From Streptomyces fradiae ATCC 10745 = DSM 40063 (GTDB taxonomy: Bacteria > Actinomycetota > Actinomycetes > Streptomycetales > Streptomycetaceae), in assembly GCF_008704425.1 (NCBI RefSeq), contig NZ_CP023696.1, positions 5,496,501 to 5,560,500 on the forward strand: a stretch of DNA of 64,000 nt, read 5' to 3'. The position numbers and the translations under genes were made by a program. Position 1 is the stretch's first letter. Every line of letters begins with the position of its first letter. Of the stretch, positions 37,390 to 44,746 are shown piece by piece. The notes below the pieces were generated by a model that saw only the letters and a list, made by a program, of their open reading frames with translations, ran no database searches and was not told where the DNA came from.

Positions 37390-37560
37390 TCAGGCCGAGC
37401 AGGAGGTGGTGCTGCAGGTGGAGCTGGACGTCGAGGTGGAGCTGGTGCTGGTGCACCCGGCCAGCACGACCTCGCTGGCGTCCGAGTAGTCGGAGATCTC
37501 GAAGGTCTCGGCCTCGAGCTCGAGGATCTCGTCCGCGAGGGTGCTCAGGTCCTTGTTCAT
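37390..37560 (-). CDS. RiPP precursor peptide (thiazolylpeptide type, Cys/Ser/Thr-only core)
   Basis: This is a 56-residue precursor. The ATG at 37560 has GGGAGG five bases upstream. Residues 1-35 form an acidic leader (MNKDLSTLADEILELEAE then TFEISDYSDASEVVLAG) resembling thiopeptide leaders, whose FEISD-type segment binds the RRE. The core is residues 36-56: Cys at 36, 49 and 54, ten Ser, seven Thr, and a final Ala. Twenty of 21 residues are thus potential sites for azole formation or dehydration. The probable cleavage site is after Ala34-Gly35. Unlike classical thiopeptides the core starts with Cys, not Ser. It sits upstream of the SARP and the modification operon on the same strand. Confidence 0.92.
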   Translation of the reverse strand: MNKDLSTLADEILELEAETFEISDYSDASEVVLAGCTSTSSTSTSSSTCSTTSCSA

Positions 37561-37674
37561 GGGGCCTCCCGTGGGTCGGGGCGGGCCGGTCCGGTCCGTG
37601 ACCGGTGGCCGCGCCGTGGCTACGGGTCCATTCCAGCGGCCCCCGCTCACCGCTCGGCACGTCCGCCGCTGTCA

Positions 37675-37701
37675 TCCCGCTGGCGCCTCGTGCCAGCGGG
37701 A
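37675..37701 (-). terminator. Hairpin downstream of the toxin gene
   Basis: TCCCGCTGGC (37675-37684) pairs perfectly with GCCAGCGGGA (37692-37701) around a seven-base loop, starting 45 bases after the toxin stop on the minus strand. It probably ends the toxin-antitoxin transcript before the precursor gene. Confidence 0.6.
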
Positions 37702-37745
37702 CGCGGGGCCGGGGGACGGGCGGTGCGGGCGGGTCGGGCGGCGGA

Positions 37746-38147
37746 TCAGAGCTTGACGACCACCACGCGGTCGGCGCACAGCTTGCGCATGTCGTCCTCG
37801 TCGGACGTGAAGACCGTGACCGGGCCGCGCTGGCGCAGGGCGACGGCGGCCAGCGCCGCGTCGATCGCGTACTTGTGGCCGTGCAGGCCGGCGTCCTTGA
37901 GCAGGCCGGTCGCCTGCTGGGCGACCTCCTCGGTGACCGGCTCCACAGTGATCTTGGACAGCGCCCACTGCCACGCCGGGAGGTACCGGGTCGGGTCGTA
38001 CGCCTCCACGAGCGTCATCGCGGTGGTCATGACGCGGATGCCGGAGCGGTCGGCGTGCCGCACGTAGGCGCCCATGCGCCGCTCTCCGCGCACCCATCGC
38101 GAAAGCCCCTCGCTGTCGAGTGCGAAGACGCGGTTCCCCCCGTTCAC
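37746..38147 (-). CDS. PIN-domain toxin (VapC-like ribonuclease)
   Basis: This is a 133-residue PIN-domain protein. The acidic residues expected for the metal site are visible: Asp11 (FALDSEG), Glu48 (TLVEAY), Asp96 (KYAIDAALAAVA) and Asp116 (FTSDEDD). VapC-type toxins cleave tRNA or rRNA and are neutralised by a partner antitoxin. The GTG start at 38147 overlaps the stop of the upstream gene by four bases (GTGA), the usual coupled order of antitoxin then toxin. It is not expected to take part in RiPP synthesis. Confidence 0.88.
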   Translation of the reverse strand: MNGGNRVFALDSEGLSRWVRGERRMGAYVRHADRSGIRVMTTAMTLVEAYDPTRYLPAWQWALSKITVEPVTEEVAQQATGLLKDAGLHGHKYAIDAALAAVALRQRGPVTVFTSDEDDMRKLCADRVVVVKL

Positions 38148-38533
38148 GCGGCCACCCGCTCCTCGTCGCAGGGGCTTCCCCCGGAGTGCCCGGCGGCGCT
38201 GGAGTGCTCGGCGGTGCCGGGGCGCCCGGCGGTTCCGGCGGGCTCGGGTGTGCCCTGGCCGGTGGCCTCGCGGTCGTCCGAGCGGTCAACCGCCCGCTCC
38301 TCGTGGCGCCGCTCCAGGTCCCGGTGCTCGGCCTCGACCTCGGCCAGCTCCGCCTCGGTGACCTCGCCGTACTCGGACTCCCACCACCGCACGGCCTCGT
38401 GCAGCCGGTCCCGCTCCCGTTGGCCCTCGATGGCGCGGGTCACGTAGCGGCTGAAGTTCCCGGAGCCGACCTCCGCACGGATGGCTTCGGCGAGCTCCTC
38501 GGGGAGCGTCACGGTGTACTTCTTGGTTGCCAT
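38144..38533 (-). CDS. VapB-like antitoxin with N-terminal DNA-binding segment
   Basis: This is a 129-residue protein. Its N-terminus (KKYTVTLPEELAEAIRAEVG) looks like a ribbon-helix-helix DNA-binding domain, followed by a charged helix (about 45-85) and a low-complexity Gly/Ser/Ala tail. It should bind and neutralise the PIN toxin encoded in overlap and repress the pair. ATG 38533 is chosen because the RHH motif follows at once. An ATG four codons upstream (38545) is equally possible, and neither has a strong ribosome site, so a leaderless transcript is plausible. Confidence 0.82.
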   Translation of the reverse strand: MATKKYTVTLPEELAEAIRAEVGSGNFSRYVTRAIEGQRERDRLHEAVRWWESEYGEVTEAELAEVEAEHRDLERRHEERAVDRSDDREATGQGTPEPAGTAGRPGTAEHSSAAGHSGGSPCDEERVAA

Positions 38534-38909
38534 ACGTTCGACCATACCGACGCCGGAGCGGGGGGAGTGACCATCGGCGACTCCATCACCCGATCGTGTT
38601 CCGGTGTGCTCGCGCGGATGTACGGGCGGCGCTTCCGCGTACGGGGCGGATGCGGGTGCCGGGCGCCCTTGGTGATCGGTACGCCCTGTGCGGTTCGTTC
38701 GGCGGGCGCATGACGGGGCCGGGGGAGCCTACGGGAACCGGAGGTCCCCGGCGGGAGGGACCGTTGGGCCCCCGGCGGCCTGGTCTGTTCGGCCCTTCGG
38801 GGGGCCGGGGCGGGCCGCGAGCATGTGGGGCGGCCGGGTACGCGTCGCCTCCCCGTACGCGGACGCGTACCGGCCGTACCACACGCGCAGAAGGAAGGTC
38901 GGCCGTCCG
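38534..38909. other. Divergent intergenic region, antitoxin/ctaD
   Basis: This 376-bp gap separates the minus-strand antitoxin and plus-strand ctaD genes and must hold both promoters. I found no clear consensus -35/-10 pair. The last 20 bases contain AAGGAAGG, the ctaD ribosome site. No gene is seen. Confidence 0.5.
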
Positions 38910-40616
38910 GTGGACGAGGCACGCAGTGTTCAGGTGGAGACAGGGGAGCCGTCGCTCCCGGTCCGGGCCGGCGGGGAGGGCGCCGCACGGCCCTCATGGG
39001 TCTCGTGGCTCACCACGACCGACCACAAGCAGATCGGCACGCTCTATCTCGTCTCCTCGCTGGTCTTCTTCGTCATCGGCGGCGTCCTCGCCCTGCTGAT
39101 ACGCGCCGAACTGGCCCGGCCCGGCACGCAGATCATGTCGAACGAGCAGTTCAACCAGGCGTTCACGATGCACGGCTCGATCATGCTGCTGATCTTCGCC
39201 ATGCCGCTGTTCACCGGGTTCGCCAACTGGATCATGCCGTTGCAGATCGGCGCGCCCGACGTGGCCTTCCCCCGGCTCAACATGCTGGCGTACTGGCTCT
39301 ACCTGTTCGGCTCGCTGATCGCGGCCGGCGGCTTCCTCACCCCCGGCGGGGCGGCCGACTTCGGCTGGTTCCTCTACGCGCCGCTCTCGGACGCCATCCA
39401 CTCGCCCGGCCTGGGCGCCGACCTGTGGATCATGGGTGTCGCGCTCTCCGGCTTCGGCTCCATCCTCGGCGCGGTCAACTTCATCACCACGATCATCTGC
39501 ATGCGCGCCCCCGGCATGACGATGTTCCGGATGCCGATCTTCACCTGGAACGTGCTGCTCACGTCCCTGCTCGTGCTGATGGTCTTCCCGGTCCTCGCGG
39601 CGGCCCTCTTCGCGCTCGAGTGCGACCGCAAGTTCGGCTCGCACATCTTCGACCCGGCCACCGGCGGCGCGCTGCTGTGGCAGCACCTGTTCTGGTTCTT
39701 CGGCCATCCCGAGGTGTACATCCTGGCGCTGCCCTTCTTCGGGATCATCTCCGAGGTCGTCCCGGTCTTCAGCCGCAAGCCGATGTTCGGCTACATCGGC
39801 CTGGTCGCCGCGACCATCGCCATCGCCGGCCTCTCCGTGACGGTGTGGGCGCACCACATGTACGTCACCGGCGGTGTGCTGCTGCCGTTCTTCTCCTTCA
39901 TGACCTTCCTCATCGCCGTGCCGACCGGTGTGAAGTTCTTCAACTGGATCGGCACCATGTGGAAGGGCTCCCTCTCCTTCGAGACCCCGATGCTGTGGGT
40001 CACCGGCTTCCTCGTCACCTTCGTCTTCGGCGGCCTGACCGGCGTCATCCTCGCCTCGCCGCCCATGGACTTCCACGTCTCCGACTCGTACTTCGTCGTC
40101 GCGCACTTCCACTACACGCTGTTCGGCACCGTCGTGTACGCGATGTTCGCCGGGTTCCACTTCTGGTGGCCCAAGTTCACCGGCAAGATGCTCGACGAGC
40201 GCCTCGGCAAGATCACCTTCTGGACCCTCACCGCCGGCTTCCACGCCACCTTCCTCGTCCAGCACTGGCTGGGCGCCGAGGGCATGCCCCGCCGGTACGC
40301 CGACTACCTCGCCGCCGACGGCTTCACCGCCCTCAACACGATCTCCACCATCGGATCGTTCCTGCTCGGCCTCTCCTTCCTGCCGTTCTTCTACAACGTC
40401 TGGAAGACGGCCCGGTACGGCGAGAAGGTCGAGGTCGACGACCCGTGGGGCTACGGCCGCTCCCTGGAGTGGGCCACCTCCTGCCCGCCGCCCCGCCACA
40501 ACTTCCTCACCCTGCCGAGGATCCGCTCCGAGTCCCCGGCGTTCGACCTGCACCACCCCGGGATCGCCGAACTCGACCGGCTCCAGAACCGGCCGCACGA
40601 GACGGCGGCCCGCTGA
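38910..40616 (+). CDS. ctaD: Cytochrome c oxidase subunit I, stand-alone copy
   Basis: This is a 568-residue heme-copper oxidase subunit I with 12 membrane segments. All canonical residues are present: heme a ligand His88 (FTMHGS), the CuB/Tyr cross-link site HPEVY at 266-270 including the proton-channel Glu268, CuB His315-His316 (WAHHMY), K-channel Lys342 (PTGVKFF), and heme ligands His399 and His401 (AHFHYTLF). GTG 38910 follows AAGGAAGG by about ten bases and gives the usual Streptomyces length. No ctaC, ctaE, ctaF or qcr genes are adjacent, so this is presumably a second ctaD copy away from the main respiratory operon. It stands beside the RiPP cluster on the opposite strand. The next gene overlaps its stop codon. 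Confidence 0.95.
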   Translation: MDEARSVQVETGEPSLPVRAGGEGAARPSWVSWLTTTDHKQIGTLYLVSSLVFFVIGGVLALLIRAELARPGTQIMSNEQFNQAFTMHGSIMLLIFAMPLFTGFANWIMPLQIGAPDVAFPRLNMLAYWLYLFGSLIAAGGFLTPGGAADFGWFLYAPLSDAIHSPGLGADLWIMGVALSGFGSILGAVNFITTIICMRAPGMTMFRMPIFTWNVLLTSLLVLMVFPVLAAALFALECDRKFGSHIFDPATGGALLWQHLFWFFGHPEVYILALPFFGIISEVVPVFSRKPMFGYIGLVAATIAIAGLSVTVWAHHMYVTGGVLLPFFSFMTFLIAVPTGVKFFNWIGTMWKGSLSFETPMLWVTGFLVTFVFGGLTGVILASPPMDFHVSDSYFVVAHFHYTLFGTVVYAMFAGFHFWWPKFTGKMLDERLGKITFWTLTAGFHATFLVQHWLGAEGMPRRYADYLAADGFTALNTISTIGSFLLGLSFLPFFYNVWKTARYGEKVEVDDPWGYGRSLEWATSCPPPRHNFLTLPRIRSESPAFDLHHPGIAELDRLQNRPHETAAR

Positions 40617-41170
40617 TGGCCGCCCAAGTCCTCGCCCTGGGCCTCGGCGCCGTGACCGCCTCCGGCTGCGTCTGGTACCTCCCCGCCCTCGCCGACCTGC
40701 GGGCCGGCGCCGACCGCCCGGTCTCCCGGCGCCTGTCCGCCGCCGCCTGCGTCACCGGGTGGGCCACGGCCGCCGCGACCGCCCTGCTCCTGCTCCTGGG
40801 CGTGCCCGCCCGGCCGCTGCTGGCCGTCGCCGCCGCCGGGGCCGGGGCGGCGATCGGCCTGCGGCTGCGGGCCGCCGTACGGCGGCGCCGGGAGGAACGG
40901 GAGGCCGCCGCCTGCTGGTCGGCCCTCCACGCCGCCCCGCCGCGCGCCGGGCACCGCCCCGCGCGGTACGCCTTCGCGCGCGGGCTCGGAGGCGGCCTGG
41001 CCCTCGCGCTGGCGGCGGCCCTGCTCCTGGCGTGGGGCCGCGCCCACGGGGTGAGCGCCCTGCTCGCCGTCGCGGCGCCCGTCGCCCTCGCCGGGTGCGC
41101 CCTCCTCGTGGCGGCGCTGCGCGCGGTGCCCGCACCGGCCGGGCGGGGCGGGGTCCGGGGGGTGCGGTGA
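40616..41170 (+). CDS. Small integral membrane protein, unknown function
   Basis: This is a 184-residue protein whose ATG overlaps the ctaD stop (TGATG), so the two are co-translated. It has four to five Ala/Leu-rich membrane helices (about 1-20, 43-63, 65-82, 120-140, 145-165) and an Arg-rich cytoplasmic loop (RLRAAVRRRREERE). I do not recognise a family. The tight coupling suggests a role linked to this oxidase copy, such as assembly, but that is inference only. Confidence 0.8.
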   Translation: MAAQVLALGLGAVTASGCVWYLPALADLRAGADRPVSRRLSAAACVTGWATAAATALLLLLGVPARPLLAVAAAGAGAAIGLRLRAAVRRRREEREAAACWSALHAAPPRAGHRPARYAFARGLGGGLALALAAALLLAWGRAHGVSALLAVAAPVALAGCALLVAALRAVPAPAGRGGVRGVR

Positions 41171-41308
41171 CCTCCGGGTGGGCGCGGTGCTTCGGGACGG
41201 GGCCGGGGCCGGGCGGGGGGTGACTGCCGGGGGCCGGGGGTGGTGGTCCTGCCGGACGCCGGGGGTGGGCGGGCTCCCGTCCGGGAGGGCGGCCCGTACG
41301 CATGCGGA

Positions 41309-41350
41309 CCGGGGTCCGTCGCCGCCCTCCTCGGAGGCGACGGACCCCGG
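41309..41350. terminator. Bidirectional terminator hairpin between convergent genes
   Basis: CCGGGGTCCGTCGCC (41309-41323) pairs perfectly with GGCGACGGACCCCGG (41336-41350) around a 12-base loop. It lies between the plus-strand membrane-protein gene (ends 41170) and the minus-strand subtilase gene (ends 41370) and can serve both. Confidence 0.8.
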
Positions 41351-41369
41351 CGCGCGGTGTGAGGCCCCG

Positions 41370-43181
41370 TCAGAAGGTGAGGCTCCAGGAGTCGATGTAC
41401 CCGGTGTCACCCGTGTAGGCGTCGGTCACCCGCAGCTTCCAGGTGCCGTTCGCGTACACGCTGGAGGCGTCCACCGTGTAGGTGGTGAGGACGTTGTCCG
41501 CGCTGTCGCCGGTGCTGGTGTCCTTCAGCAGGGCGGAGGCGCCGCTCGGGGCGACGAGCTCGACCTTGAGGTCGCCCCGGTAGGTGTGCTTGATGTCGAC
41601 GTCGACCTTCAGGTCGGAGGGGGCGTAGCCGCTGACGCCGCTGACCGCGATGGAGGACGCCACCGTGGTGTTGTCCCGGATGGTCACGTCGGCCGTGTTG
41701 GCGAACACCGTGCCCGTGGGCGGGGTCGTGCCGCCGCCCGCGCCCAGGGTGGCGGTCGCGTCGGCGAGGCCGGCGCCGCAGCCGCCGGAGCAGTAGCCGG
41801 GCAGGGTGCGGGCCTTGGCCTTGATGGTGCTCTCGACCTGCGCGGGGGTGATGGACGGGTTCGCCTCGTACATCAGCGCGGCGAGGCCGGCGATGTGCGG
41901 GGCGGCCATGCTGGTGCCCTGGTAGGGCTCGTAGTTCTCGCCGACCGGGCCCCGCGAGCCGCTGTTCAGCGTGGACCATATGCCGTTGGCGCCGCTCACC
42001 GCGGTCTCGCCGCCGGGGGCGGTGATGTCGACGACGGAGCCGTAGTTGGAGTAGGAGGCGCGGTTGCCCTCGCGGTCGGACGCGGCGACGGTGATGACGT
42101 TGGCGCAGTTGGCCGGGTTGAAGCCGGCCGCGTTGGTGTTGGTGTTGCCGGCCGCGACGACGACGGTGGTGCCGCGGTTGACGGCGGCGTTGACGGCGCT
42201 CTGGGTGCCGGCGTCGCAGGCGCCGCCGCCGCCGAGGCTCATGTTGATGACGTCGGCGGGGTACGGGTTGCCGGGAACGCCCGCCACGTAGCCGCCGGAC
42301 GCCCAGGTGATGGCGTCGATGATGTCGGAGGTCGTGCCGCCGCACTTGCCGAGCACCCGGACCGGCTGCACGGTCGCGTCGTACGCGACGCCCGCGATGC
42401 CCTTGCCGTTGCCGGCGGCGGCGGCGATGGTGCCGGCGACGTGGGTGCCGTGCCAGGAGCTGTCGTAGTCCTGCTCGGGGTAGTTGTCGCCGCACTCGCC
42501 GCGCAGCATCCAGTCGCCCGGGTCGGCGGCGTTGCTGTCGCGGCCGCCGCCGTCGTTGGCCATGAACGGGTCGGAGATGAAGTCGTACCCGGCGACCATG
42601 TTGGCGGCGAGGTCGGAGTGCGGGACGTAACCGGTGTCGATGACGGCGACCTTGACGCCCTCGCCGGTCGCCTTGTCCCACGCGGTGGGGACGTTCATGC
42701 CGGCGGTGGACTCGAAGAGGTCCCACTGGCGGCGGTACTCGGTGTCGTTCGGGGTGACGGCCGTGGCGTAGACGCGGCGGTCGGGGACGACATAGGCGAC
42801 GTCGGGGTCCGCCCGGAACGCGTCCATGACCGCGTCCAGGGACTTCGCGTCCTTCGCCTTCTCCAGGTCGATCAGCGCGGCCCCGGTGCCCAGGCGGCGG
42901 TCGAAGCCGACGGCCTCGCCGGCCTTACGGCCCTTGGCGGCGGCGTCCTTCGCGGCGGCCTCGTCCGACTTGGCCTCCTGCGCCATGGACTTGTAGCCGA
43001 CGATGAGGCGCTCGGCCGGGGGCTGGGCGGCGGGCGCGGCCGGGGCCGGCACCGGGGCGGGGGCCGGTGTCGGGGCCGGGGAGGCGGTCGGCGCGGCGGC
43101 CGAGACGGCCGTCCCCGCGCAGAGGAGCGCGGTGGCCGTCGCCGCGACCAGTGAGGCGCGAACGCGTCTGTATCCGTGCAA
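41370..43181 (-). CDS. Secreted subtilisin-like serine protease (S8) with C-terminal P-domain
   Basis: This is a 603-residue exported protease. I chose TTG 43181, which follows GAAAGG by about eight bases and gives a normal signal peptide (basic start, hydrophobic ASLVAATATALL, then AVSAAA). A Pro/Ala-rich stretch and an I9-like propeptide precede the catalytic domain. The catalytic triad is Asp182 (AVIDTGY), His244 (WHGTHVAGT) and Ser424 (GTSMAAP), with oxyanion Asn346 (AAGNTN). Residues about 500-603 form a proprotein-convertase P-domain (DLKVDVDIKHTYRGDLKVEL), common in Streptomyces S8 enzymes. It ends convergently with the ctaD pair. It is probably a general extracellular protease rather than a RiPP gene. 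Confidence 0.93.
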   Translation of the reverse strand: MHGYRRVRASLVAATATALLCAGTAVSAAAPTASPAPTPAPAPVPAPAAPAAQPPAERLIVGYKSMAQEAKSDEAAAKDAAAKGRKAGEAVGFDRRLGTGAALIDLEKAKDAKSLDAVMDAFRADPDVAYVVPDRRVYATAVTPNDTEYRRQWDLFESTAGMNVPTAWDKATGEGVKVAVIDTGYVPHSDLAANMVAGYDFISDPFMANDGGGRDSNAADPGDWMLRGECGDNYPEQDYDSSWHGTHVAGTIAAAAGNGKGIAGVAYDATVQPVRVLGKCGGTTSDIIDAITWASGGYVAGVPGNPYPADVINMSLGGGGACDAGTQSAVNAAVNRGTTVVVAAGNTNTNAAGFNPANCANVITVAASDREGNRASYSNYGSVVDITAPGGETAVSGANGIWSTLNSGSRGPVGENYEPYQGTSMAAPHIAGLAALMYEANPSITPAQVESTIKAKARTLPGYCSGGCGAGLADATATLGAGGGTTPPTGTVFANTADVTIRDNTTVASSIAVSGVSGYAPSDLKVDVDIKHTYRGDLKVELVAPSGASALLKDTSTGDSADNVLTTYTVDASSVYANGTWKLRVTDAYTGDTGYIDSWSLTF

Positions 43182-43515
43182 GGCGGTGCCTTTCAGAGGG
43201 GTCTCACCGGGGCACGGGCCGCGTTTATGTGCGGTACATGCCAATCCGGTGTCCTGGGGCCGCGCCAGGACGGGTGGGGGTGGGGCGGTGCGGCCGGGTG
43301 CGCGGCGTCGCGGATCCGGTTCGCGAGGCGCCGGCGGTACGCGGCATGCTCGCGGGGCCGGGGGGGGGGCCAGGCGGCCCCGCACCGGGTGGGCGCGGGG
43401 CCGCCCGGCCCGTTCGCGCAGCCGTGCGGCACCGGCCGGCCACTCCCCGTGGCGGTGCTCGGGCATGGGGGGCCGGTCGGTGGCTGGAAACTACGGCCGG
43501 GGCGGCCCGCCCGCA

Positions 43516-43552
43516 TATACGGGTGCGGGCGAGTACGGATACGCAATCAACG
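43516..43552 (+). promoter_or_regulatory. Bipartite 37-bp element, copy A
   Basis: The element reads TATACGGGTGCGG (43516-43528), six bases, ACGGATACG (43535-43543), five bases, AACG. The same blocks with identical spacing occur on the minus strand at 58604-58568. Both halves contain TACGGRTRCG-like sequence, so a dimeric regulator site or a promoter is plausible. The 15-mer AGTACGGATACGCAA within it is also found before the LAL regulator gene at 44696-44710. Confidence 0.5.
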
Positions 43553-43896
43553 TGGGCGTGGGGGGCTGTTCACCGGGTGTGCCCTGGCCGTACGCGGTGT
43601 GGGGTGGACGGCGGGCCCGCCCGCGGCCCCGGGGCGCCGGCCCTGGCGCGGGGTGCGGGGGAGGGTGCTTGGGTGGCGATGGGTGGCCGGAACGCGGCCT
43701 CGGCACGGGCGGGGGGAGGCGGGACGGGGCGGCGGGGCGGCGGGGCCGGCGGAGGCGGAGCCGGCGGAGGCGGAGCCGTATGGCCATGCCGCACTCGGGG
43801 CGGCGTGGCGCCGGGGCTCAGGTGCGGCGATTCGGCGGCGGTCGGCAGCCGCGGGACGGCCGCCGGTGCGGCCGGCCGGTCAACGGGGCCGGAACG

Positions 43897-43936
43897 CCGT
43901 GGGGCACGTACACCTGCCGGTGTACGTGCCCCACGG
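43897..43936. terminator. 17-bp perfect inverted repeat
   Basis: CCGTGGGGCACGTACAC (43897-43913) and its exact complement (43920-43936) flank a six-base loop (CTGCCG). It could terminate transcripts from either side, but its length and CACGTAC core would also suit a protein-binding palindrome. Confidence 0.55.
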
Positions 43937-44012
43937 GCCAAGTGCCGCGCCCGGTTCCGAGGCCGAGTGCCCGGCTGCGGTTCCCGGGGCCGAGTCCCGT
44001 GTCGACCCGGGT

Positions 44013-44053
44013 GCGGGGCCTCGTGGCCGGGTGGCGCGGCCACGAGGCCCCGC
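44013..44053 (-). terminator. Terminator hairpin after the anti-sigma-type gene
   Basis: GCGGGGCCTCGTGGCC (44013-44028) pairs perfectly with GGCCACGAGGCCCCGC (44038-44053) around a nine-base loop, starting 27 bases beyond the stop codon of the minus-strand gene at 44080. Confidence 0.75.
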
Positions 44054-44079
44054 GGCCGGGCGCTCGGCCGGGCGCTGCC

Positions 44080-44571
44080 TCAGCAGGCGACGACCGCGCT
44101 CACCACCGTGCCGGTGTCCGTGCGCCGCACCGACGCGTCGACGGCGTACGCGTCGACCAGGGCCAGTCCCCGCCCGAAGGAGGTGTTCTCGTCGGCGGCC
44201 TCCCGGCGCGGGCCCACGCGGTCCCGCCACCGCCCGCTGTCCCGCACCCGGACCGTGACCGTGGGGCCGTCGAACTCGATGAGCACCGCCACCTCCGAGC
44301 CGCCGCTGTGCAGCACCGCGTTGGTGACCAGCTCCGTGACGATCACCATGACCGCCTCGTCGACGCTCTCCGGCAGCCGGTGGTCCCGCACCGCGTCCCG
44401 CGCCAGTCGGCGCAGGACCGGCACGGCCGCCGGGCGGGCCGGCATCGCGACCGCGGTCAGCAGCCGCGCCGCGCGGGCGGGCACCCGCCCCGGCCGGGGG
44501 CCGAGCTGTGCCGGAAGGTCCCGCACCGCCGTGGCGGCGGGCGCGGGGCCGGAACACGTCGTCTTTCTCAC
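44080..44571 (-). CDS. Anti-sigma-factor-type ATP-binding protein (HATPase_c, RsbW/SpoIIAB-like)
   Basis: This is a 163-residue GHKL-type ATPase of the small stand-alone kind abundant in Streptomyces. The N-box is DEAVMVIVTELVTNAVLHS (about residues 75-95) and the G-box is SFGRGLALVDAYAVD (about 140-154). GTG 44571 follows AGGAG by about eight bases. Relatives phosphorylate anti-anti-sigma factors or bind sigma factors. No sigma factor or anti-anti-sigma gene is adjacent, so its partner is unknown. It is transcribed divergently from the LAL regulator gene, sharing a 175-bp promoter region. Confidence 0.86.
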   Translation of the reverse strand: MRKTTCSGPAPAATAVRDLPAQLGPRPGRVPARAARLLTAVAMPARPAAVPVLRRLARDAVRDHRLPESVDEAVMVIVTELVTNAVLHSGGSEVAVLIEFDGPTVTVRVRDSGRWRDRVGPRREAADENTSFGRGLALVDAYAVDASVRRTDTGTVVSAVVAC

Positions 44572-44695
44572 CACAGGACTCCTGCCTGCATGTCCGGGAG
44601 GTCGGCGCTGACCCCTCCGGAGAGGCGGGCCGCGAGGGCCTGACCTGCTCCACGTTCCAGCCCCTCCCCACCCGCCTGCAATCAGGAGAGACTGA

Positions 44696-44710
44696 AGTAC
44701 GGATACGCAA
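44696..44710 (+). promoter_or_regulatory. 15-bp motif AGTACGGATACGCAA upstream of the LAL gene (partial copy C)
   Basis: This 15-mer is identical to part of the element at 43532-43546 and lies 37-51 bp before the LAL start codon, in an unusually A-rich stretch. The position fits a promoter or operator for the LAL gene. Confidence 0.4.
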
Positions 44711-44746
44711 AGAACCAAACAGGACAAAAACCCCCGGAGACCCCGT

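Larger units (their letters stand above)
43182..44079. other. Large gene-free region (898 bp) with hairpins and a conserved element
   Basis: No frame here has convincing coding character. The stretch holds a run of ten G at 43371-43380, a bipartite element at 43516-43552 that recurs at 58568-58604, short CGGCGGAGG/CGGAGCC repeats around 43745-43780, and two long perfect hairpins (43897-43936 and 44013-44053). An unannotated small RNA is possible. Confidence 0.6.

Noticed and set aside
37390..37650. Longer 86-residue version of the precursor starting at 37650
   Set aside because: The extra 30 residues are Pro/Gly/Arg-rich without a ribosome site, while GGGAGG lies just before the ATG at 37560 and the leader from there matches known precursor leaders.
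43003..44643. Long plus-strand frames opposite the protease and anti-sigma genes
   Set aside because: They cross hairpins and repeats, lack motifs, and conflict with the well-supported minus-strand genes.
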